This document shows positions 1-6,749 of a DNA stretch of 10,000 nt, piece after piece. The stretch comes from Rheinheimera sp. (GTDB taxonomy: Bacteria > Pseudomonadota > Gammaproteobacteria > Enterobacterales > Alteromonadaceae). The first letter of the stretch is position 1. Each line of letters starts with the position of its first letter. The notes under the pieces were generated by a model. That model ran no database searches. It was not told where the DNA came from and saw nothing but the letters and a program-made list of their open reading frames with translations. Location: assembly GCF_020217005.1 (NCBI RefSeq), contig NZ_JAIWOI010000235.1, positions 1 to 10,000 of the forward strand, read 5' to 3'. Position numbers and translations under genes: made by a program.

Positions 1-559
1 TAAAAGGCCCCATACAAAGCGCAACACCTACGGCGACACGGCGTATTTTGCCTAAAGTGCCCTGCTCTATGACAAAGTGGCTGGCACTGCGGTCTTGCTG
101 TTTTAACGCCTGTATCGTGTCGCGGATATAATCACAGGTACGGTCAAACTCTTTGGCAGCATCCGGCAGAGGTTTGCCAATTTCCCACATCAATAAGCGG
201 ATCACCGCATCGCGTTGCAGCACCATAGCAGCGAGGAATTTCTCCACAGCAGCCACTCGTTCCATCACCGCCATAGAGGGCCAAAGGCCACGGCCTAAAT
301 CATAAGCCTTAAGTGCAGCCTCCAAAGCAGCTTTGGCAGCAATTTCATCCATTAAAGGCGTAGCACCTAATAAAGTGGGGGTTAATTCACCAGAACTGTT
401 ACGAAGCGCAACAGGGCTATAGACAGGAGCTAAATCGCCCTGCCACTGACACAACTTACCATTGAGTAAATAGTCACGCTGCTCTATTGGCTCTCTGAGT
501 CGCCACTGGGCCGGTATTTCAGCCTGGGTTGGAAAATACAAAGACAGATCAGCAGACAT
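1..559 (-). CDS. gapN: NADP-dependent glyceraldehyde-3-phosphate dehydrogenase-like aldehyde dehydrogenase, N-terminal part
   Basis: The frame opens with ATG at 559 and stays open for 186 codons to the left edge, so the 3' part is missing. An AAGGAAG Shine-Dalgarno (566-572) sits six bases before the start. The visible protein is an aldehyde dehydrogenase N-terminus: a GRGLWPSMAVMER helix (residues 89-101), LLMWEIGKPLPDAAKEFDRT (122-141), then an IRRVAVGVALCMGPF strand (172-186) that leads into the Rossmann fold. The break falls just where the family's catalytic Asn is expected, and the last base (A) is compatible with an Asn codon. The catalytic Glu and Cys lie outside the window. By family resemblance and its place after eda and kdgK, I infer irreversible oxidation of glyceraldehyde-3-phosphate to 3-phosphoglycerate with NADP, downstream of the Entner-Doudoroff aldolase step. 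Another aldehyde substrate cannot be excluded from this fragment. It starts 13 bp after kdgK and is the last visible gene of the operon. Confidence 0.75.
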   Translation of the reverse strand, partial: MSADLSLYFPTQAEIPAQWRLREPIEQRDYLLNGKLCQWQGDLAPVYSPVALRNSSGELTPTLLGATPLMDEIAAKAALEAALKAYDLGRGLWPSMAVMERVAAVEKFLAAMVLQRDAVIRLLMWEIGKPLPDAAKEFDRTCDYIRDTIQALKQQDRSASHFVIEQGTLGKIRRVAVGVALCMGPF

Positions 560-572
560 GACAAACTTCCTT

Positions 573-1523
573 TTAGCTAAATGAATTCAGATTAAAACGG
601 CCGGAAAAACTACGGAATTGCTCTTTGGTGACAATAGCGCCTGTATGCTCTACAACAAAACTGGCTAAAGCTGCGGCATACTGACAGGAGGCAAGCGCAG
701 ATAAACCATTAAGACGCCCGGCCAGATAACCCCCGTTAAAAGAGTCTCCTGCTGCCGTGGTATCTATTACTTTTTTCACAGGCACCGCAGGGCATTGGAA
801 ACTCTTGCCATCGCTGAACCCAAGCACACCTGAGGAGCCATTTTTGACGATAATTTCTTTGACGCCCAACTGCTGCAGTTGTGCCAAAACATCAGCTGCG
901 CTGCTGCTTCCGTACAATACTTTGTGATCATCAAGACCAGGCAAAGCAAGATCTGACAGCGCATAAGCCTGATCAAAATTGGCGCGGCAAATTTCAGCAT
1001 CAGGCCAAAGCGCTGGTCTGTAGTTTGGATCAAACACAATCTGTACACCCTGAGCTTTCAGCTCCTTGATCAGCGAAAACAGATAAGTGCGATCCTCCAG
1101 CGATAGAATCGCCAGACTGATGCCTGAGAAATAAAACACATCGGCAGGTAATAACTGAGCCACTGTGCTGTGCTGGCGAAATAAAGCCAGACTTTGCTTA
1201 GCTGCTGAGCTGTCACGCCAGTAGACAAAACTGCGCTCGCCAAAACAGTCGGTATTGATCATATACAAACCAGGCCGTGCCGTTTTAGTGCGAAGCACCA
1301 GGGTACTGTCGAGTTTTTCCTGCTCCAGTTGGGCTATCAGTTTGTCGCTGACTAAATCTGTGCCCACTGCAGACAAAAATTTCAGGTTGAGCTGTGCAGC
1401 CGCGCTGCGTTTGCAATACACAGCTGTGTTATAGACATCTCCGGCAAAAGCCTGGTGGTAGACGTTATCCACCAGTTGAAATAACTCCACCATGCATTCG
1501 CCAAAAATAATGATTTGTTTCAT
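573..1523 (-). CDS. kdgK: 2-keto-3-deoxygluconate kinase (PfkB family)
   Basis: Predicted to phosphorylate 2-keto-3-deoxygluconate with ATP to KDPG in the cytoplasm, feeding Eda. The protein is 316 aa, usual for KdgK. Visible PfkB/KdgK marks are the N-terminal IIIFGECMVEL, the sugar-pocket YWRDSSAAK near residue 101, DPNYRPALW near 165, and the signature DTTAAGDSFNGG (254-265) with catalytic base Asp260 and the anion-hole glycine. I chose ATG at 1523 rather than an in-frame ATG at 1553. The shorter form begins exactly at the family N-terminus and has AAGGA (1531-1535) seven bases upstream; the longer form would add MPESTLKDGS and overlap the end of eda. With the chosen start the gap to eda is 22 bp. 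The stop codon is followed at once by the Shine-Dalgarno of the next gene. PfkB kinases vary in substrate, but the motifs and the operon make KDG much the most likely. Confidence 0.93.
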   Translation of the reverse strand: MKQIIIFGECMVELFQLVDNVYHQAFAGDVYNTAVYCKRSAAAQLNLKFLSAVGTDLVSDKLIAQLEQEKLDSTLVLRTKTARPGLYMINTDCFGERSFVYWRDSSAAKQSLALFRQHSTVAQLLPADVFYFSGISLAILSLEDRTYLFSLIKELKAQGVQIVFDPNYRPALWPDAEICRANFDQAYALSDLALPGLDDHKVLYGSSSAADVLAQLQQLGVKEIIVKNGSSGVLGFSDGKSFQCPAVPVKKVIDTTAAGDSFNGGYLAGRLNGLSALASCQYAAALASFVVEHTGAIVTKEQFRSFSGRFNLNSFS

Positions 1524-1530
1524 TGATCCA

Positions 1531-1535
1531 TCCTT
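1531..1535 (-). promoter_or_regulatory. Ribosome binding site that decides the kdgK start
   Basis: AAGGA on the minus strand lies seven bases before ATG 1523. It supports the internal methionine (MKQIIIFGEC) as the true start over the upstream in-frame ATG at 1553. Confidence 0.75.
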
Positions 1536-1545
1536 AAGTGTGGAC

Positions 1546-2202
1546 TCAGGCAACCTGACTATGCCGTACCCGACTTTGTTCTGCTACAACAACTGATTGT
1601 CGGGCTAGCTCAGTGATAGCGGTCCAATTTTGTTGTTGGATCCAATCTTTAGGCGAGATCCATGAACCGCCAACAACAAAGACGTTAGGCAAAGCTAAAA
1701 ACTGCGCCATATTGTTCAGTTGAACCCCACCCGTAGGACAGAATTTTACTTTCTGGAAAATGCCGGAAAGTGCTTTGAGCATCTCGACGCCGCCCGACAA
1801 ATGTGCCGGGAAAAACTTCAGTTCAGTCAGGCCCATTTCAATCGCCATCGCCATTTCAGACGGCGTAGCAACACCAGGCGCTAACGCCAACTCTGTCGCC
1901 AGCATGGCTTTTAACAGATCCGGTGTACTGGCTGGACTGACTAAAAACTGCGAGCCAGCTGCTTTGGCATTGCGGGCGTCTGCTGCAGACAAAATAGTGC
2001 CTGCCCCTGTTAACAGTTCTGGTACTTCAGAGCGTATCGCACTGATACAATCCAAAGCTGCAGCGGTGCGCAGCACCACTTCCACTGCAGTCACCCCACC
2101 TTGCTGCATAGCTTTGGCAATAGCCACGGCTTGTTGTGGCTGTTCGGCCTGAATAATAGGCAATAACAAGCCACCTTTAAGCAATGAAGATAACGAAGTC
2201 AT
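1546..2202 (-). CDS. eda: KDPG aldolase (2-dehydro-3-deoxyphosphogluconate / KHG aldolase)
   Basis: Class I aldolase that splits 2-keto-3-deoxy-6-phosphogluconate into pyruvate and glyceraldehyde-3-phosphate. The 218-aa protein has the compact (beta/alpha)8 layout of Eda. Active-site residues known from E. coli Eda are in place: Glu41 and Arg45 in VTAVEVVLRT, Thr69 in GAGTI, and the Schiff-base Lys129 in TELKFFPAHLSGG. PTGGV near residue 156 and the C-terminal VVGGSWI are the usual phosphate-binding elements. Its ATG overlaps the stop of the upstream reductase by one base (TGATG), and AGGA (2212-2215) lies nine bases before the start, a typical translational coupling arrangement. The aldolase may also serve the glucose Entner-Doudoroff route; whether a second copy with edd exists elsewhere cannot be seen here. 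Confidence 0.95.
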   Translation of the reverse strand: MTSLSSLLKGGLLLPIIQAEQPQQAVAIAKAMQQGGVTAVEVVLRTAAALDCISAIRSEVPELLTGAGTILSAADARNAKAAGSQFLVSPASTPDLLKAMLATELALAPGVATPSEMAMAIEMGLTELKFFPAHLSGGVEMLKALSGIFQKVKFCPTGGVQLNNMAQFLALPNVFVVGGSWISPKDWIQQQNWTAITELARQSVVVAEQSRVRHSQVA

Positions 2203-3695
2203 CAGAACAAATCCTGTAAAAAGGAGGCTGAGCCAGCCCCGGTTGGAGTAAGCACTGGGGAAAGGCGCTGATAGGCAGCACTCAGTTCCAGCTGAAACTG
2301 TTCCGACTGCTGTAAGGCAGGTGGAAATACCGCAGATAACGCCAAAAACAATGCGGTATCTGCCACAGCTTCACCGCTACAGCCCGCTGCGGTGTCGAGC
2401 AATACCTTGGCCAGAGGATCGACCAAAGCAACATCGGGTTGCTGTCTGGCACGCAGCCGGATAAACAGCATCCAACTGGCCACCACCAGACAAAGCAAAC
2501 GAATAGAACGACCTGCGGCCAGGTTATCGAGGATCACCGGAAACACCCGCATAGGTAATTTCTGCGAGCCATCCCAAGCAATTTGCGCCAGCAAATGCCG
2601 TATAGCAGGATTATCAAACCGCTGGAAAATATCCTGGCTGTACTGCGCGACATCCAACTCCGCTGGTGCGTGAAAAGAGCCAATTATTTCGTCCTGTGCC
2701 AGCTGAGTGACAAAGGCACGTAATGCGCTCTGCTGCATGGCATCAAATACAGTGTCCAGTCCAAACAAAGTACCTAAATACGCCAATGCCGAGTGAGGAG
2801 CATTTAATAACCGCAGCTTGGCTTTTTCAAAAGCTTTCACGTCCTGAGTGTAAGTGACTCCGACCTGATGCCAGGCTGGTCTGTGCGCTGGCAGAATATC
2901 TTCAATCACCCACTGGCAGAATTTTTCGCGTTTAATAGGCCAGTTGTCCTGATAGCCCAATTCAGACGCCAGTTGTTTTGGCAGCTCAACATCAGTGGCA
3001 GGGGTAATGCTGTCGACCATGGTACAAGGGCATAACAGCTGCTGTTCCAGCCAATTCGCCAAAGCGGGTTGTTTTTGCCGGGCGAAGCTGAGCAAGGCAT
3101 GCCGCAGTTTATGGCCATTGTCCGTCAGGTTGTCACAACTGATAACGACAAAAGGTGGCACATTGGCGGCAAATCTCAAGGCTAATGCCTGCACCAGCAA
3201 ACCAATAGCAGATCGGGCTTTCACATTGGGCTCTAAGTCATGCTGAATGTCGGCATGGCTCAAATCCAGTTCACCCAGCGCATTTAAGCAGTAGCCTTTT
3301 TCAGTGATAGTCAGGGTTACATAATGGCTGGTGGGCGCTGCTAAACGATGCAGCACCTGCTCGTACTGCTCTGCTGCCACTAATAACTCACGAATAGAGC
3401 CAACCACCTGATAGCTGGTTTCGTTATCCAGCAGCGCCAGACTGTACAATCCTTGCTGCGGTATTAAGGCTTTGGCTAAATCAGAGGATCGCATCGACAC
3501 CACGGAAATGCCCCAGTCCCCACCGTATTTCAGCGCTAAATCTGTGTACCAGGCCTGGTGCGCCCGAAAAAATGCGCCAGGGCCAATATGTACTATGCCA
3601 ATACCTACAGCAGATGGATCATAGGCAGGCAGTTTTAGTTTGCCTTGCAACTGCTGCAATAACGCCGGCTCTAAGCGAGGAATATCAATGCTCAT
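2202..3695 (-). CDS. uxuB: UxuB-type hexuronate reductase (fructuronate/tagaturonate reductase, mannitol dehydrogenase family)
   Basis: NAD(P)-dependent polyol-type dehydrogenase of 497 aa. The N-terminal Rossmann segment is VGIGIVHIGPGAFFRAHQAW (residues 30-49). A SCDNLTDNG motif follows (186-194), then TMVDSITPATD (225-235) and the catalytic stretch AKLRLLNAPHS. Lys293, Asn298, His301 and Asn189 line up with the catalytic Lys, Asn, His and Asn known in Pseudomonas mannitol 2-dehydrogenase. The sequence is of the UxuB/mannitol dehydrogenase type, not like E. coli UxaB, whose N-terminus reads RIIQFGEGNFLRAF. It nevertheless sits between uxaC and eda, with altronate dehydratase as the only uronate dehydratase in view. 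I therefore infer that it reduces tagaturonate to altronate, perhaps also fructuronate to mannonate. The family call is firm, the exact substrate is not. AAAGGA (3702-3707) six bases before the ATG overlaps the uxaC stop codon. Confidence 0.88.
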   Translation of the reverse strand: MSIDIPRLEPALLQQLQGKLKLPAYDPSAVGIGIVHIGPGAFFRAHQAWYTDLALKYGGDWGISVVSMRSSDLAKALIPQQGLYSLALLDNETSYQVVGSIRELLVAAEQYEQVLHRLAAPTSHYVTLTITEKGYCLNALGELDLSHADIQHDLEPNVKARSAIGLLVQALALRFAANVPPFVVISCDNLTDNGHKLRHALLSFARQKQPALANWLEQQLLCPCTMVDSITPATDVELPKQLASELGYQDNWPIKREKFCQWVIEDILPAHRPAWHQVGVTYTQDVKAFEKAKLRLLNAPHSALAYLGTLFGLDTVFDAMQQSALRAFVTQLAQDEIIGSFHAPAELDVAQYSQDIFQRFDNPAIRHLLAQIAWDGSQKLPMRVFPVILDNLAAGRSIRLLCLVVASWMLFIRLRARQQPDVALVDPLAKVLLDTAAGCSGEAVADTALFLALSAVFPPALQQSEQFQLELSAAYQRLSPVLTPTGAGSASFLQDLF

Positions 3696-3705
3696 GGGTT
3701 GTCCT

Positions 3706-5130
3706 TTAATCCAACTGATAGGCTTGTTTCACCAGCTGATAGGTCAGCTGCTGCGCCAGTTCATGGGCTTCGTCTTCGTTTAAGCGATGTTCAGCCACCA
3801 AGCCAGCTAAAAAGCGACAGTCAATACGACGCGCTACATCATGGCGGGCCGGAATAGACAAGAAAGCTCTGGTATCGTCGTTAAAACCTACGGTGTTGTA
3901 GAAACCTGCAGTTTCAGTCACCTGATGACGGAAGCGCAGCATGCCTTCAGGACTGTCATGGAACCACCAGGCTGGGCCCAGTTTTAATGACGGATAATGT
4001 CCGGCTAAAGGTGCCAGTTCACGGGCATAAGTGGTTTCATCCAGGGTGAACAGAATAATTTTCAAAGCGGCATTGTTGCCGTATTTATCCAACAGAGGTT
4101 TTAAGTTACTGACAAATTCAGTCGGGCTTGGAATATCCGCGCCTTTGTCTGCACCAAAACGTTCGAAAATCGACGGGTTATGGTTTCGGAAGGCACCAGG
4201 GTGAATTTGCATCGTCATGCCATCTTCAATGCTCATCCCAGCCATTTCCGTCAGCATCTGGCCACGGAATAACTCGGTTTGCTCTTTACTGGCCTTACCG
4301 GATAAACAAAGCTGAAACAGTTTACTGGCTTCATCTGCCGACAGATTGGCCGTTTTAGCTGTTGGATGACCGTGATCGGTGGCTGTAGCACCATGGTCAC
4401 GGAAAAACTGGCGACGAATACGCAAAGCCTGCAAATAACCTTGCCAGCTATGCGTGTCCTGACCGGTTTGCTCAGCCAGCTTTTTGATATTACTCAGAAA
4501 ATCAGCACGATCGGCGTCTATCACATCATCTGGTCTGAAGGTGGTGATCACACGTTTTTCATAACCCGTACCTTTTAAAACCGCATGATGTTTCAGCGAA
4601 TTCACCGCACCTTCGGTGGTGGCAATCAATTCGATATTAAATTTATCCAGCAAAGCACGGGGTTTAAATTCAGGTTTGACTAGCTGCTCATTGATACTGT
4701 CGTAGTACAAATCTGCGGTTTCCGAACTTAAGGCATGCTCTAAACCAAAGACGTCATGGAATACGCTATCAAGCCAAATACGGGATGGCGTGCCACGGAA
4801 CAAATGATAATGTTTGGCAAAGGTATGGAAAATTTTGCGGTAATCGGTTTCAACCGGCGTACCGTCTTTAGTACGAATGCCCAAAGACTCCAGTGAAATG
4901 CCCTGGCTGTATAGCATGCGGAATACATAGTGATCCGGCAGCAGCAACAAGCTGGTGGCATTGTCAAAATTGGCATTGCTGGCAAACCAGCTTGGGTCTG
5001 TATGACCATGCGGGCTGACAATAGGTAAGTCCTTAATGCCGGCATACAAACGTCTGGCTATGGCGCGAACTGTAGGGTCGGCCGGAAATAATCTGTCTTG
5101 ATCAAGTACTAAAGGTTTAAAGTTGGCCAT
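3706..5130 (-). CDS. uxaC: Uronate isomerase (glucuronate/galacturonate isomerase)
   Basis: First step of hexuronate catabolism: D-galacturonate to D-tagaturonate and D-glucuronate to D-fructuronate, in the cytoplasm. The 474-aa length matches the family (about 470). It belongs to the amidohydrolase superfamily. The metal-ligand HxH motif is at residues 41-43 (SPHGHTDPSWFA), with MQIHPGAFRNHN at 307-318. The C-terminal GFNDDTRAFLSIPARHDVARR (415-435) corresponds to the conserved TDSRSFLSYTRH region of E. coli UxaC. The SPHGHTDP form differs from the enteric DFHCHL form and resembles alphaproteobacterial-type UxaC. It starts 9 bp after uxaA and 10 bp separate it from the reductase. AAGGA (5137-5141) overlaps the uxaA stop, so translation is probably coupled. 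Confidence 0.95.
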   Translation of the reverse strand: MANFKPLVLDQDRLFPADPTVRAIARRLYAGIKDLPIVSPHGHTDPSWFASNANFDNATSLLLLPDHYVFRMLYSQGISLESLGIRTKDGTPVETDYRKIFHTFAKHYHLFRGTPSRIWLDSVFHDVFGLEHALSSETADLYYDSINEQLVKPEFKPRALLDKFNIELIATTEGAVNSLKHHAVLKGTGYEKRVITTFRPDDVIDADRADFLSNIKKLAEQTGQDTHSWQGYLQALRIRRQFFRDHGATATDHGHPTAKTANLSADEASKLFQLCLSGKASKEQTELFRGQMLTEMAGMSIEDGMTMQIHPGAFRNHNPSIFERFGADKGADIPSPTEFVSNLKPLLDKYGNNAALKIILFTLDETTYARELAPLAGHYPSLKLGPAWWFHDSPEGMLRFRHQVTETAGFYNTVGFNDDTRAFLSIPARHDVARRIDCRFLAGLVAEHRLNEDEAHELAQQLTYQLVKQAYQLD

Positions 5131-5136
5131 ATAAAT

Positions 5137-5141
5137 TCCTT
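5137..5141 (-). promoter_or_regulatory. uxaC ribosome binding site overlapping the uxaA stop codon
   Basis: The minus strand reads TAAGGA followed by six bases and ATG. The TAA (5142-5140) is the uxaA stop and shares two A residues with the AAGGA Shine-Dalgarno. A terminating ribosome therefore covers the initiation site of uxaC. The uxaC/uxuB junction at 3702-3708 has the same design (TAAAGGA). Confidence 0.7.
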
Positions 5142-6687
5142 ACAGGGTCACGCCATTTTTCCAAATGGCGATTTCTTTGTTGTCTGATAATTCGTTTTGA
5201 GTGCGTTTGCCTGAGGCGATATCGATCAGCTCCCGGAAAAACTGGTAGGAAAAATCCTGCGCATTCTGGCCTTGTTGCAACAAAGCGCCGGCGTCAAAAT
5301 CTATCCACTGCGGTTTGCGTTTAGCTAAATCGCTGTTAGATGAAATTTTTACTGTAGGCACAGGGAAACCCAGCGGCGTGCCACGGCCCGTGGTGAACAG
5401 CAACATAGTGGCACCGCTGGCAGCTAAGGCTGTGGATGACACCGCATCATTGCCAGGTCCTTGCAGCAAAGTTAAGCCTGGCTGTTGCACTAAAGCACCA
5501 TAAGGGATCACTTGGGTCACTCTGGCTGAGCCGCCTTTTTGAATAGCGCCTAAGGACTTTTCTTCCAGTGTGGTCAAGCCACCGGCTTTGTTGCCAGGGC
5601 TTGGGTTTTCATACACAGGTTGTTTGTTATCGATAAAGTACTGCTTAAAGTCGTTCACCAAAGTGACTATGTCGGAAAATACCTTTTCATTAACAGCACG
5701 GCTCATCAGCACTTGTTCAGCGCCAAACATCTCAGGAGTTTCAGTCAGCACCACTTTGCCGCCAGCGGCACAGACTAAATCGGCAATACGGCCCACCAAA
5801 GGATTGGCCGTTAAACCACTTAAACCATCAGAGCCGCCACATTTCATACCGACCACTAAATCGGACACAGGGCAGGCGGTACGCTTATCCTGCTGCATCA
5901 GTTGTATAAGTTCTGCAACTGCTTCTAAGCCCTGCTCCAGTTCATCTTCCACTTGCTGGGCATTAAAAGCGCGTAAACGGCTTTGATCCAGTTCAGGGCA
6001 AGCTTTAAGTAAAGCCGCCAGCTGATTGTTTTCACAGCCCAAACCCAGCACCAGCACAGCTCCTGCATTAGGGTTTTGCATCAGGCCTGCCAATACAGCC
6101 CGGGTATGGTTTAAATCATCACCTAACTGCGAACAGCCAAATGGATGGGTGTAAGCAAAAATACCATCTGTTAAACCAGCAAACTGCTGATTGGCTTTTT
6201 CGGCTATTTTCATCGCGGCACGGTTAACACAGCCTACTGTATTTAGGATCCATAACTCGTTGCGGGTACCGACCCGGCCATTGGCGCGGCGATAACCCAT
6301 AAAATGGGTAGGCAATTCGGTTGGGAAGGCTAAATCGTCAGCCGCACAGCCCTTATACTGGTACTCAATCTGATCAGACAATAAGGTTTTCAGATTGTGT
6401 GAATGCACCCAGCTACCCGCCGGAATATCCTGCTGTGCAACGCCTATAGCGTAGCCATATTTGATGACTGCTTCGCCTTGTTTTATGGGCTTCAGCGCCA
6501 CTTTATGACCTGGCTGAATATCCTCTTTTGCCTGCACTTCGTGCCAGGGTGCAATTAATGACTGGCCTGACGCCAAAGGTTGTAATACGACCAGCACATT
6601 GTCGCGCGGATGCACCTGCAACAGGCTCAACTGAATGGCAGCCGGATCAGCAATATGTGGGCTACAGCCTTTTGTTTGTTCTGTCAT
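5140..6687 (-). CDS. uxaA: Altronate dehydratase
   Basis: Dehydrates D-altronate to 2-keto-3-deoxygluconate; family members need Fe2+ or a similar metal. The 515-aa protein has both parts of the family: an N-terminal SAF domain (about residues 18-103, with HPRDNVLVVL, GEAVIKYGYAIG and GSWVHSHNL), and the large UxaA/GarD catalytic domain. Visible catalytic-domain motifs are GYRRANGRVGTRNE (131-144), HPFGCSQLGDD (181-191), LGLGCENNQ (214-222), GMKCGGSDGLSG (280-291) and LTETPEMFGAE. Cys185, Cys218 and Cys283 are candidate metal or active-site residues. The length and GYRRANGRVGTRN segment favour altronate over galactarate dehydratase, and the neighbours uxaC and a hexuronate reductase agree. 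The ATG at 6687 has an AGG-containing site (AGCAGGTAAAAA) just upstream. This is the first gene of the catabolic operon, 62 bp after the GH28 gene, and a possible operator lies in that gap. Confidence 0.94.
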   Translation of the reverse strand: MTEQTKGCSPHIADPAAIQLSLLQVHPRDNVLVVLQPLASGQSLIAPWHEVQAKEDIQPGHKVALKPIKQGEAVIKYGYAIGVAQQDIPAGSWVHSHNLKTLLSDQIEYQYKGCAADDLAFPTELPTHFMGYRRANGRVGTRNELWILNTVGCVNRAAMKIAEKANQQFAGLTDGIFAYTHPFGCSQLGDDLNHTRAVLAGLMQNPNAGAVLVLGLGCENNQLAALLKACPELDQSRLRAFNAQQVEDELEQGLEAVAELIQLMQQDKRTACPVSDLVVGMKCGGSDGLSGLTANPLVGRIADLVCAAGGKVVLTETPEMFGAEQVLMSRAVNEKVFSDIVTLVNDFKQYFIDNKQPVYENPSPGNKAGGLTTLEEKSLGAIQKGGSARVTQVIPYGALVQQPGLTLLQGPGNDAVSSTALAASGATMLLFTTGRGTPLGFPVPTVKISSNSDLAKRKPQWIDFDAGALLQQGQNAQDFSYQFFRELIDIASGKRTQNELSDNKEIAIWKNGVTL

Positions 6688-6706
6688 TTTTTACCTGCTA
6701 GCTAAC

Positions 6707-6723
6707 TTGTCTATCGGTGGCAA
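6707..6723. promoter_or_regulatory. Possible degenerate LacI-family operator before uxaA
   Basis: On the minus strand the sequence reads TTGCCACCGATAGACAA. The first eight bases (TTGCCACC) are identical to a half-site of the two palindromes before the GH28 gene, and the far end also closes with CAA. The second half is poorly matched. It sits 20 bp before the uxaA start in a 62-bp gap. No convincing -10/-35 pair was found here, so a repressor at this site might act on read-through from the GH28 promoter or on a promoter I cannot resolve. Basis: direct sequence match plus inference. Confidence 0.4.
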
Positions 6724-6749
6724 ATTGCATCAAAAAAATGCCTTTCGTG

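Noticed and set aside
1524..1553. Longer kdgK start at ATG 1553
   Set aside because: It adds ten residues not seen in the family and overlaps eda, while the internal ATG at 1523 has a good Shine-Dalgarno and begins at the conserved PfkB strand.
4610..4624. CGGTGGTGGCAA inside uxaC as a further operator
   Set aside because: Only one half resembles the motif, it has no symmetric partner, and it lies in a conserved coding stretch.
5570..5986. 138-codon plus-strand frame opposite uxaA
   Set aside because: It is antisense to a fully conserved part of altronate dehydratase, has low-complexity Ser/Cys-rich composition, and shows no recognisable domain. The same applies to the plus-strand frames at 7000-7488 and 1760-2152.
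6725..6745. Terminator between the GH28 gene and uxaA (GCAT, T tract, ATGC)
   Set aside because: The stem is only four base pairs and the T tract is in the loop, not after the hairpin. It does not look like a rho-independent terminator.
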